A stretch of 64,000 nt of DNA from Caldisericota bacterium (lineage in GTDB: Bacteria; Caldisericota; JANLFM01), in NCBI GenBank assembly GCA_024655865.1, contig JANLFM010000002.1, positions 21,647 through 85,646 of the forward strand. The letters run 5' to 3'. The notes beneath the pieces are model-generated. The model did no database searches and was not told the DNA's origin. It saw nothing but the letters and a program-made list of their open reading frames with translations. Shown piece by piece: positions 33,191 through 40,054 of the stretch. Both the position numbers and the translations under genes were made by a program. Each line of letters starts with the position of its first letter. Positions within the stretch are counted from its first letter, which is position 1.

Positions 33191-35111
33191 GGGGCAGTTT
33201 CACAGTGACCGTTGTTCCCTTTCCAACCTCACTTTGAAGGCTCAGCGTTCCTTCATGGGCTTCCACTATCTTGCGGGAAACATAGAGGCCCAGGCCAGTT
33301 CCTGGAAGGGCTCGTTTGGATGATTCCCTGGTCCGGAAGAAGGGCTCAAATATTGAGTCCATCTCTTCAGGGGGAATTCCTATCCCTTCGTCCTGGACCT
33401 GGAAGATTACTTCTTTGCCAGACTGAAAAAGCCGGATGAAAATTCTGGAGCTATGCCTGGAGTATTTCAAAGCATTGGAAAGCAAGTTGCTCACTACCCT
33501 GCTAATAGCTTCCCGGTCCAGGCTTAAGACAGGGACATCACCGATCTCAAAAGAAGCACGCACATTCAGGGTTTGGGCATAGGATTCTAAATCCTCCCAA
33601 CATTCCTTGACTATTGTGGGAAGATCAGAGGGAGAAAGGGATAAGGGGTATTTCGCCTCCCTTATCCTCAAGGTGTCCACGAGGTTATCCACAAGCCTCT
33701 TTAACCTCTTCAGGTTACGCTCCATGGGAGTGCTCCATCTTGAAAATACCCGGGGTATTTCCTCGGGAGAGGAGTTCTGAAGCACTTCAAAGGCCGAAAA
33801 CAGAAAAGTAAGGGGCGATTTGAGCTCGTGAGAGATACTGTAAAGCAAATCCATTCTGGCGTTCTCCAGACTTTCCTCCAGTAGTTTCCTTTCCGTGATT
33901 TCTCTGGAAATTCCCAAGATTCCGATAGGTTTGCCTCTTCCGTTCCTCATTGGGGTCTTGATCGTGTCGTAGACCCTCGTTTTTCCACCCCAGGTCAGGC
34001 TTTCTTCCAGCCTCATAGGGCCATCGCTTTTGATGAGCTCCCTGTCCGTCGAGATAATGCGCTCTGCAAAATTGGGGTCGAAGAGATCCCTGGCGGTTTT
34101 TCCCAGTATTTCCGATTCCGGCAAGTTTAAGGCGTTCATAAAAGCCTGGTTCACCATCTGGTAGCGCCCTTTGAGGTCCTTCACGTAGATAGGGTCAGGA
34201 CAGCTTTCAAAGAGAAGGGCAAGACTCTGCTTGAGCTCCTTTTCGGATTCCTCAAAACGTAAGCGAAGGATTAAAGCGGAAAGGGTCTGAGAGACAAGAA
34301 AGAGGAGCTCCAGGTGCTCTTCGTTGAGCGCTACTTCCTTCTCGTAGCTCTGAACCGCCAGAACACCGTAGGCTTTACCTTTGACCATTAGAGGCACACC
34401 CATCCAGCTTTCCGGCGGGGTTCCCAGGACTTCCACCTCTCCCCTTTCCACCATTTTCAGGAAATCATTTTTGGTTTCAAGAAGCAGTGGCTTTCGAGAG
34501 TTCAAAACCCACTCTGTCAGGCCTTTTGCCTTTTTCCGGAATCCTCTTTTAGACTTCTTGAAATCATCCACGTAGTAAGGGAAGGCAATTCGATCCCGTT
34601 CCTGGTCAAAGAAAGCGACATAAAAATTTCTTGCCGGTACAAGGTCGTTCAATACGGCATGAAGGGTCCTGAAGAAACCCTGGAGGCTTCTTCCGGTAAG
34701 CGCTTGGGTGACAATCCGGAGATAAGCTTCCCGCACCCTTTTGCTCCTTTCAGCGTCTCCCTCGCCAGTTATGAAAATTACTTCCTTTTCCCCGTTTGGG
34801 TAATAAAGCGTTTGTTTTCTGAGCTCTAAGGGGAGCTCTTTCCTTCCATTTTTAAGAAAATAAATCAGGGCCTTTTCCTCCTCTTCCGGCTTACTGAAAA
34901 AGGCCTGAGCGCGTTCAGATGATCGGGGAGAAACCAAACTTTGAACGTTTATTTGAGCCTGCTCTTCCTGTTTCAGGGAGAAAATCTCAAAAAATGACCG
35001 GTTGGCCCACTTTAAGGAACCATCCGGGTTGAGAGCAAAAATAGGTACTTCTCCAGGATTGTTAGCGTCCCGGGATTTATTGCCTTCCCCTTCCCTGCTC
35101 TTTTTCGCCAT
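33144..35111 (-). CDS. PAS-GAF-PAS sensor histidine kinase
   Basis: 655 residues, no membrane helix, so a cytosolic sensor. N-terminal PAS (about 20-110: FALNPDGSLKWANRSFFEIF), GAF (about 130-285), second PAS (about 300-425: DPIYVKDLKGRYQMVNQAF), HisKA with the phosphoryl His in YSISHELKSPLTF, and HATPase with DEGIGIPPEEMDSIFEPFFR and GTGLGLYVSRKIVEAHEG. No response regulator is adjacent, so it is an orphan kinase. Upstream ribosome site CTGAGGAG. Confidence 0.88.
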   Translation of the reverse strand: MAKKSREGEGNKSRDANNPGEVPIFALNPDGSLKWANRSFFEIFSLKQEEQAQINVQSLVSPRSSERAQAFFSKPEEEEKALIYFLKNGRKELPLELRKQTLYYPNGEKEVIFITGEGDAERSKRVREAYLRIVTQALTGRSLQGFFRTLHAVLNDLVPARNFYVAFFDQERDRIAFPYYVDDFKKSKRGFRKKAKGLTEWVLNSRKPLLLETKNDFLKMVERGEVEVLGTPPESWMGVPLMVKGKAYGVLAVQSYEKEVALNEEHLELLFLVSQTLSALILRLRFEESEKELKQSLALLFESCPDPIYVKDLKGRYQMVNQAFMNALNLPESEILGKTARDLFDPNFAERIISTDRELIKSDGPMRLEESLTWGGKTRVYDTIKTPMRNGRGKPIGILGISREITERKLLEESLENARMDLLYSISHELKSPLTFLFSAFEVLQNSSPEEIPRVFSRWSTPMERNLKRLKRLVDNLVDTLRIREAKYPLSLSPSDLPTIVKECWEDLESYAQTLNVRASFEIGDVPVLSLDREAISRVVSNLLSNALKYSRHSSRIFIRLFQSGKEVIFQVQDEGIGIPPEEMDSIFEPFFRTRESSKRALPGTGLGLYVSRKIVEAHEGTLSLQSEVGKGTTVTVKLPLRASGEEFFPGPNSG

Positions 35112-35238
35112 TTTCTCCTCAGGAGAATGAATAAATAGTAACTAAATTGGGGAGGATTTTTGCCTAATGTTCTTTGCCCTGTAGTAAGCCCGTCTACCCC
35201 CGTTAATTTATATATTGTAAACAAATGAGAAAAAATTT

Positions 35239-35270
35239 AAAGGAGGCCCAAAGGGCCTCCTTTCCTTTTT
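35239..35270 (-). terminator. Terminator of the YvrJ cassette (bidirectional hairpin)
   Basis: Perfect 11-bp stem AAAGGAGGCCC/GGGCCTCCTTT (35239-35263) with a 3-nt loop. T runs follow on both strands (TTTCCTTTTT on plus, AAATTTTTT on minus), so it may end transcription both ways. It sits 65 nt after the yvrJ-like stop. Confidence 0.75.
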
Positions 35271-35334
35271 GAACCTGATTTCCTGCTTACGAATTATGGA
35301 TCTCCTTTTCTCTATTTCCTTTTTCTTCTTTTCT

Positions 35335-35496
35335 TTATGCATCCTGAATATTTGCTTTAAGGCTTTCTACGATCCTGCTCAACTCCACGATTACCTCGGA
35401 AAGATTCTCCAGCTTGCTTTCCACTCGAAATAAAAGATAGGCGGAAACCACAATCGGGAATCCGAAGTTTGCCACCAGACGCAAGAAATCCTCCAA
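35335..35496 (-). CDS. YvrJ family small membrane protein
   Basis: 53 residues, below usual ORF cut-offs. DFLRLVANFGFPIVV is the typical YvrJ membrane segment, followed by SKLENLSEVIVELSRIV. The family occurs in Firmicutes beside DUF2922 and DUF1659 genes, of unknown function. TTG 35496 is chosen (GGAGGTGA 5 nt upstream) over GTG 35505, which overlaps the amidase stop. Confidence 0.85.
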   Translation of the reverse strand: MEDFLRLVANFGFPIVVSAYLLFRVESKLENLSEVIVELSRIVESLKANIQDA

Positions 35497-35501
35497 AATT
35501 C

Positions 35502-36245
35502 TCACCTCCTCCCTTCTTCCTGGATGTAATTTACAAGCCGCATGAACAAAATCGCGGCTTCACCTCGAGTAAGCGGCTTTTCCGGATGAAAGGTTCCGTC
35601 TGGATACCCCTTTATCAGTCCCATCTTGGCTAATCGCACCAGAGCATCTTTCACTTCCCCGGAGGAGACATCCCAAAAAGGCAGGTTAAGTGAAAAAAAC
35701 TTCCTCAATCCTTTAACTATAGCCAGTGAAGCGTTTTCCAGAAACTTTGGATTTAAGAGGAGCCGAGCTTCCTCCGGGTCGGATATGAAAAGAAGTTCAA
35801 TTACCACCGCCGGACCGGGAAACTCGCGTAAAATTCCCATTCCTCCCTTCCATCCGGGATCCGAGGGAGGAAACCATTGATCGTCTGATTTTATCCCCCT
35901 CATCTTTAAGGGAAGCTCGGACAGGAAACCCTGGAGGGAAAGGGCAAGCTCCTTCCCTCCTTCGCTTCCTGTCCGGTACCAGATCTCGCAACCTCTCGCT
36001 CCTTGAGGACCGGCATTCAAATGAAGGCTGAGGAGAACCTGACACTCGTTTTCCTGAGCCTCCCTGGCTCTCTGGGAGGATAAAAGCTCGCGATCTGGAA
36101 AGAAGACCTGGAAATCAGGCACCAGTTTTTCCTTGATTAGTTCTCTTAAGACGGACACGGCCTGGGCCTCGGAAAGTAAGAGTTCCAGGTTCACTGCACC
36201 GGGGTCTCCATCTCTACCATGCCCCGCATCAATCGCAATCTTCAA
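35502..36245 (-). CDS. N-acetylmuramoyl-L-alanine amidase (family 3) with one SLH domain
   Basis: 247 residues. Amidase_3 zinc enzyme: IAIDAGHGRDGDPGA at the start, then a catalytic-type LLSLHLNAG and AVVIELLFISDPEEA. A single SLH domain closes the protein (GLIKGYPDGTFHPEKPLTRGEAA). No signal peptide is visible, so export is unexplained. It lies between the DUF2922 and YvrJ genes of the cassette. It would cut stem peptides from wall glycan. Confidence 0.85.
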   Translation of the reverse strand: MKIAIDAGHGRDGDPGAVNLELLLSEAQAVSVLRELIKEKLVPDFQVFFPDRELLSSQRAREAQENECQVLLSLHLNAGPQGARGCEIWYRTGSEGGKELALSLQGFLSELPLKMRGIKSDDQWFPPSDPGWKGGMGILREFPGPAVVIELLFISDPEEARLLLNPKFLENASLAIVKGLRKFFSLNLPFWDVSSGEVKDALVRLAKMGLIKGYPDGTFHPEKPLTRGEAAILFMRLVNYIQEEGRR

Positions 36246-36299
36246 GATCTCCTCCTTTCTCTGTCAGGGGCGGGGGAGTACCCCGCCCCGAATCAACTT

Positions 36300-36530
36300 T
36301 TATGGCACTAAGTCCTGGACGTTGCGGTTCACGATCTGAGCATCAACGATGCCCATCAGTCTGCCGCCGGGAGCCTGGAAGACGTCCCGGGTGATGATGT
36401 TGGTCATCACCTGGGTAACCTCCTCCTGAGTCACGTTATCGCGAGGGTTGTTGATCGTGATGATGAAATTTCTGGAGGGGTCCTCCGTTGAGAAAATCAT
36501 CCTCAGGGTCTGTCGAACGGAATCCGCCAA
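36300..36530 (-). CDS. DUF2922 family protein
   Basis: 76 residues. The LRMIFSTEDPSRNFIITINNPRDN pattern is that of DUF2922, a short Firmicute family of unknown function that travels with DUF1659 and YvrJ. Ribosome site GGAGG at good spacing. It lies 38 nt after the DUF1659 gene. Confidence 0.82.
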   Translation of the reverse strand: MADSVRQTLRMIFSTEDPSRNFIITINNPRDNVTQEEVTQVMTNIITRDVFQAPGGRLMGIVDAQIVNRNVQDLVP

Positions 36531-36568
36531 TTAAATCACCTCCTTCCATCAAATTTTCACTGAGCTAC

Positions 36569-36796
36569 TTACATCGAGAGGAGTTCGGAGCGATCGACCT
36601 TTTCCACGGAATAAAGTGGAAGTTCCATCAGTCCCGCCAGGTCCTGGGCGGTTGCGTAAAGGTTGTCAAGTGTAGCGTCGGGGCGGACGTTGTTAAAGCT
36701 AACGGTTCTCAGGATAGGCCTTCCGGTCTGCTCGTTAGTGCCCGCATTTAGCCTCAGGGTAAGCCTGGAAGGATATGGGTTAGCATTAATCGGCAT
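36569..36796 (-). CDS. DUF1659 family protein
   Basis: 75 residues. RLTLRLNAGTNEQTGRPILR and FNNVRPDATLDNLYATAQDLAGL match DUF1659. First gene of the DUF1659-DUF2922-amidase-YvrJ cassette. Clear ribosome site (AGGAGG). Function unknown. Confidence 0.82.
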   Translation of the reverse strand: MPINANPYPSRLTLRLNAGTNEQTGRPILRTVSFNNVRPDATLDNLYATAQDLAGLMELPLYSVEKVDRSELLSM

Positions 36797-36817
36797 CTTT
36801 TCACCTCCTTTCCTGGA

Positions 36818-36862
36818 AGCGGCGGAGAAACAAAAACAGCGGCATCAGGTTTCTCCGCCGCT
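36818..36862 (-). other. Leader hairpin before the DUF1659 gene
   Basis: Perfect 14-bp stem AGCGGCGGAGAAAC (36818-36831) / GTTTCTCCGCCGCT (36849-36862) with a 17-nt loop. It is in the transcribed leader, just upstream of the ribosome site. No U-tract follows, so it is not a simple terminator; it may control stability or translation. Confidence 0.7.
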
Positions 36863-36868
36863 GTCCCT

Positions 36869-36892
36869 AAAATGCAATTGCAATTGCATTTT
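36869..36892. promoter_or_regulatory. 24-bp palindrome over the cassette promoter
   Basis: AAAATGCAATTG/CAATTGCATTTT is a perfect 24-bp palindrome. It covers the -10 and predicted start of transcription of the minus-strand cassette, as a repressor operator would. Confidence 0.7.
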
Positions 36893-36917
36893 TAGCATAT
36901 AAAGAAGGGAATGTCAA
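36889..36917 (-). promoter_or_regulatory. Promoter of the DUF1659-DUF2922-amidase-YvrJ cassette
   Basis: Minus strand: -35 TTGACA (36912-36917), 17-nt spacer, extended -10 TGCTAAAAA (TAAAAA at 36889-36894). Start near 36882, inside the palindrome. Confidence 0.65.
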
Positions 36918-36971
36918 GGGGTTTTCGAAAAAATTTTTCCAGGGTTTTCCAGGCCCTTGTATAATTAGTAT

Positions 36972-36993
36972 ATAATATATTCGCATATATTAT
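36972..36993. promoter_or_regulatory. Inverted repeat (operator candidate) at the XRE promoter
   Basis: 9-bp arms ATAATATAT (36972-36980) and ATATATTAT (36985-36993) with a TCGC spacer. It abuts the -35 of the XRE gene, the usual place for autorepression. Confidence 0.6.
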
Positions 36994-37020
36994 TGACTTT
37001 TTGGAAATATTCTGTATAAT
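36993..37020 (+). promoter_or_regulatory. Strong promoter of the XRE/ImmA pair
   Basis: Plus strand: -35 TTGACT (36993-36998), 16-nt spacer, consensus -10 TATAAT (37015-37020). Confidence 0.75.
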
Positions 37021-37043
37021 ACTAAAAGAGAGGAGTTGAGGAA

Positions 37044-37457
37044 GTGGCACTGGCGCGGGATAAAATTCGGGAGATCAGGTTAAGTAAAGGTCTTTCGCAG
37101 GGTCAGCTGGCGCACCTTCTGGGATATACGCCCTCCACTGTCTCCCGCATCGAACAAGGGGCACTGAAGCCCTCCTTAAAGTTCCTCCAGAAGTTCGCTG
37201 AGGCCTTTGGGCTTTCCCTCTCATACCTGATCGACCCTGCTGAACCAATTTACCTTGATGACAAAGAGGAAGTTGATCTCAACAGGCTTGAGCCGGGGTT
37301 GAGGGACCTTGCTCTTGATAGTGAACTCAGGCGCCTGTTCGGTGTCCAGGACGAGGATATCAAGCGCCTGGCAACCGTCAGGTTCAGGGCGGGAGCCGTA
37401 GACAAGCAGGGCTATCTCAGTTTGCTCCTTTTTCTGCGCAATTTAGACCGAAGGTAA
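37044..37457 (+). CDS. XRE family repressor
   Basis: 137 residues. N-terminal helix-turn-helix (IREIRLSKGLSQGQLAHLLG, YTPSTVSRIEQGALKPSL) of the phage-repressor type, then a C-terminal region (about 70-137) without known motifs. GTG start with GAGGAG upstream. It probably represses its own promoter and perhaps the divergent cassette through the inverted repeats between them. Confidence 0.87.
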   Translation: MALARDKIREIRLSKGLSQGQLAHLLGYTPSTVSRIEQGALKPSLKFLQKFAEAFGLSLSYLIDPAEPIYLDDKEEVDLNRLEPGLRDLALDSELRRLFGVQDEDIKRLATVRFRAGAVDKQGYLSLLLFLRNLDRR

Positions 37458-38123
37458 ATGGGTGCCCTGGAACAGGTTATTCTTGACACTTTAGCTCAAG
37501 CCGGGATTTACGGGCCGCCAGTAAACATAGAAAAGGTTTTGAAGGTCCTGGGCCTAGATGACATATTTATCGATTATTCCAAACCCCCAATGGGGGGAAC
37601 TTCGCTTTTCTTCGACGACCTTAAAAGGAAGTGGCGGATTCGGCTTTTACCTTCTCTTCCCCCTGAAAGGCGGACTTTTGATCTGGCTCATGAGTGCGTG
37701 GAGTACCTGGCCCTGAGGGAGGAATTCAAGGGCCCTCACTATCAGATCAATGAGGGCGCGGCTGAACTGCTTATACCGAGGAAATGGGCGGAAGAATGCA
37801 TCCGAAAGAACGGGCTGGACCTTTTTGCCTTAAAGCGCTTGTTTTCCACAGCTTCATTTGATACCTGCGCATTGAGGCTTCTGCGCCTTTCGCCCTGGCC
37901 CTGTACCCTCGTTGTTGTCACGGAAAATGAAAAGCGGGTGATGGGGAGGAAGAAAAAGGCTGGCCTTTCTCCTGATGAGGAGGTTTTCGTGAACAGGGCT
38001 TTCCGGACACTGACCCCGCTTCTTACATCCAAGGGCAGAAAGTTGCTCAGGTCTTTTCCCATTCCTGACGAGAAAAGGCTTAAGATTAAAAAGGCTTATA
38101 TTTATGTCTGGGATCGCATTTAG
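37458..38123 (+). CDS. ImmA/IrrE-like (DUF955) protein with altered zinc site
   Basis: 221 residues, ATG directly after the XRE stop. The order XRE then ImmA is that of ICEBs1/phage induction modules, where ImmA cleaves the repressor. Here the zinc motif is H78-E-C-V-E82 in place of HExxH, so one His ligand is Glu. NEGAAELLIP, the usual downstream segment, is kept. An Arg/Lys-rich tail follows. Either it is a dead regulator or a variant metal site. Confidence 0.75.
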   Translation: MGALEQVILDTLAQAGIYGPPVNIEKVLKVLGLDDIFIDYSKPPMGGTSLFFDDLKRKWRIRLLPSLPPERRTFDLAHECVEYLALREEFKGPHYQINEGAAELLIPRKWAEECIRKNGLDLFALKRLFSTASFDTCALRLLRLSPWPCTLVVVTENEKRVMGRKKKAGLSPDEEVFVNRAFRTLTPLLTSKGRKLLRSFPIPDEKRLKIKKAYIYVWDRI

Positions 38124-38132
38124 GAGGGGATT

Positions 38133-38360
38133 CTGGAGTACCTTACCGCACAACAATTAGCGATTCGCTGGAATGCTCCCTTGAGGGCCGTTTACGGCAT
38201 CGCTCTGGGTAAACACCGCTTTTCCTCTCTTACCGGTCCCTTAAATATTTACCAAAGGGACAAACGAACAATGTTTTCCCTGGAGGAGGTCATGGAATGG
38301 GAGAAGAAATTGGCCCGGTCAAAGATTCCCCTGGAACTCATAATCAACGAATTCAAATAA
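38133..38360 (+). CDS. Excisionase-like small DNA-binding protein
   Basis: About 75 residues, too short for common ORF cut-offs. The pattern EYLTAQQLAIRWNAPLRAVY...FSLEEVMEWEKKLARS resembles winged helix-turn-helix excisionase/MerR-like proteins. AGGAGGGG lies just after the ImmA stop; the start may be CTG 38133 or ATT 38130, which is uncertain. Third gene of the module. No integrase is in the window. Confidence 0.55.
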   Translation: MEYLTAQQLAIRWNAPLRAVYGIALGKHRFSSLTGPLNIYQRDKRTMFSLEEVMEWEKKLARSKIPLELIINEFK

Positions 38361-38431
38361 AAAACAGGGGCTGCCTGGCGGCAACCCCTGCCATGGGGGA
38401 GGTGGGAAGACAGGCTATTGGCAATAACCTT
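38356..38431 (-). ncRNA. Predicted small RNA with C-rich linker (orphan)
   Basis: Minus-strand transcription unit without a gene. A strong promoter (see 38438-38467) starts it near 38431. The RNA has a 5' hairpin (GGUUAUU-GCC-AAUAGCC, 38413-38429), an open C-rich linker CUUCCCACCUCCCCC, and a terminator: 11-bp stem with GCCA loop (38365-38390) followed by six U. C-rich open loops pair with ribosome sites in Firmicute regulatory RNAs such as FsrA and RsaE. Its 3' end reaches into the end of the excisionase-like gene. Confidence 0.7.
38359..38390 (-). terminator. Terminator of the predicted small RNA
   Basis: CAGGGGUUGCC / GGCAGCCCCUG stem (one U-G pair), GCCA loop, then UUUUUU, on the minus strand. 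No gene ends here on that strand, so it must belong to a non-coding transcript. Confidence 0.8.
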
Positions 38432-38437
38432 GCATTC

Positions 38438-38467
38438 TTTATAGAGGAGAAAAATGATGGTTGTCAA
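38438..38467 (-). promoter_or_regulatory. Promoter of the predicted small RNA
   Basis: Minus strand: consensus -35 TTGACA (38462-38467), 18-nt spacer, -10 TATAAA (38438-38443). No coding frame follows before the terminator. Confidence 0.7.
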
Positions 38468-38525
38468 GAGGGAAGTAAAATTTTTTTAAAAATTTTAACT
38501 TCCTGGCTGGAGCTTGAATAAAAGG

Positions 38526-39269
38526 ATGGAAGCAAGAATTTTGAAATTAACCCCCTCTCTGGTTGATATTTTTGAGTCCTGCCCCAGAAGGTACTGGTAT
38601 ATTTATGAGCCGGATTCTCCTCATGTGGAAAAAAGGGTCTCCTGGCAGCTTTCTTTCGGCAACTCTCTCCACGATGCCTTAAAGGAAATTTACAATCAGG
38701 GCGGACCTCCCCGAGTTTCCCTGGCTTCCCTTCCCGGGATTCTGGAAAAGGTATGGCGCAACGAAGGATATCCCGACGGGGAGCTTGAAAAGGAGAAGAA
38801 AACTTTGGGCCTGGAAATTTTAGAAAGGTACCTGGAAGAGAACCGTTTTCGCTCAGTTTGGACCATTGAGCTGGAAAAACAGTTTACGGCAACCATGGAA
38901 GGCGTTACCCTTTCTGCCCGGGTGGACCGTTTGGATTTGCTCAAGCCTGGACTTTTGATCGTGGACTACAAAACTGGACAGGGGACCTTGAGCGAAAACC
39001 AACTTTACATTTCCTACCTCGTGGTGAGAGCTAACTATCGTTCAAATCAGGACAGGCCGATACGTTTTCTGCTTTTGAACCTGGAGCGTCAGGAAGAACG
39101 GCTGATCGATGTTGAGGAGGAAAAGGCTCTTTCTCAAATTTATTACTACCGTGAGATCAAGGATCAAATTATAAGAAGGGAATTTCCGCCCAATCCTTCT
39201 CTTCCAACCTGTAGATATTGCGAGGCAGTAAAAATCTGCCCTTATGCGCGACAATGGGAAAGGGAGTGA
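38526..39269 (+). CDS. PD-(D/E)XK nuclease family protein (RecB-like)
   Basis: About 247 residues. Nuclease signature: GNSLHDALKEIY, RVDRLDLLKPG and LLIVDYKTG (the D...DxK core). Four Cys suited to a [4Fe-4S] cluster: one in FESCPRRY and three in CRYCEAVKICPYA, as in AddB/Cas4 families. No AddA, AddB or CRISPR genes are near, so it is a lone member. TTG 38514 is an alternative start; neither has a strong ribosome site. Confidence 0.8.
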   Translation: MEARILKLTPSLVDIFESCPRRYWYIYEPDSPHVEKRVSWQLSFGNSLHDALKEIYNQGGPPRVSLASLPGILEKVWRNEGYPDGELEKEKKTLGLEILERYLEENRFRSVWTIELEKQFTATMEGVTLSARVDRLDLLKPGLLIVDYKTGQGTLSENQLYISYLVVRANYRSNQDRPIRFLLLNLERQEERLIDVEEEKALSQIYYYREIKDQIIRREFPPNPSLPTCRYCEAVKICPYARQWERE

Positions 39270-39277
39270 ATAAAGCT

Positions 39278-40054
39278 ATGAAGGAAATTTTTGTTGATCT
39301 AAACGCAGACGTAGGGGAGAGTTTTGGCGTCTATCGCCTGGGGCACGACGAGGAACTCTTTCCTTACCTATCTTCTGTGAATATCGCCTGTGGTCTGCAC
39401 GCTGGAGATCCCCTCGTTATGGAGAAAACAGTAAAAAGAGCTCTGGAATTTAATCTGGCTATCGGAGCGCACCCCGGCTACCCTGATTTACAGGGGTTTG
39501 GCAGAAGAAAGCTCGCTCTGTCCCCTCGGGAAGTAAAAAGCTTCCTGATATATCAAGTGGGGGCACTCATGGGATTCCTTAAAGTGCAAAAAGGGAAACT
39601 CTCCCATATAAAACCTCATGGGGCTCTTTACAACGAGGCCGCGGTTAACCCGGAGCTGGCTCTGGCGATTGCTCAGGCTGTGCAGGAAATCGATCCGGGC
39701 CTTATCCTTCTTGCTCGTTCTGGTTCGGAAATGGTAAAGCAAGCCCGACTTATCGGCACCAGGGTTGTCGAGGAAGCCTTCGCCGACCGCAACTACCAGG
39801 AAAACGGCGACCTAGTCCCAAGGAGTCATCCCCAGGCTTTAATTTCCGACCCCGTAGAAGCTTCAGAGAGGGCGCTCATCATGGTTCAAGAGCAAAAAGT
39901 TCAAGCTTTGGATGGGACCTGGATCCCGCTCTCCTTCAGGAGCCTGTGCCTCCACGGGGATAATCCCCATGCCCTGAATTTAGCGCGCTCCATCCGTCGG
40001 CTCTTCCAGGAAAACGGAATCAGGGTTGTCCCTTTAAACAGGACGGCGGAATGA
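39278..40054 (+). CDS. pxpA: 5-oxoprolinase subunit A (LamB/YcsF family)
   Basis: 258 residues. VDLNADVGESFGVYRLG at the start and ACGLHAGDP, GFGRRKL, IKPHGALYN typical of PxpA. With PxpB and PxpC it hydrolyses 5-oxoproline to glutamate using ATP. ATG 39278 follows GGGAGTG; its stop overlaps pxpB by 4 nt. Confidence 0.92.
   Translation: MKEIFVDLNADVGESFGVYRLGHDEELFPYLSSVNIACGLHAGDPLVMEKTVKRALEFNLAIGAHPGYPDLQGFGRRKLALSPREVKSFLIYQVGALMGFLKVQKGKLSHIKPHGALYNEAAVNPELALAIAQAVQEIDPGLILLARSGSEMVKQARLIGTRVVEEAFADRNYQENGDLVPRSHPQALISDPVEASERALIMVQEQKVQALDGTWIPLSFRSLCLHGDNPHALNLARSIRRLFQENGIRVVPLNRTAE

Noticed and set aside
38471-38505. A/T-rich hairpin GGAAGT...ACTTCC
   Set aside because: Arms have a bulge and A/T-only middle; likely to occur by chance, and no role is apparent.
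38297-38521. 74-codon plus-strand frame across the small RNA region
   Set aside because: It overlaps the excisionase-like frame, has low-complexity content and no recognisable fold; the minus-strand promoter and terminator explain the region better.
38526-39269. Cas4 of a CRISPR system
   Set aside because: No repeat array or other cas gene in the window.
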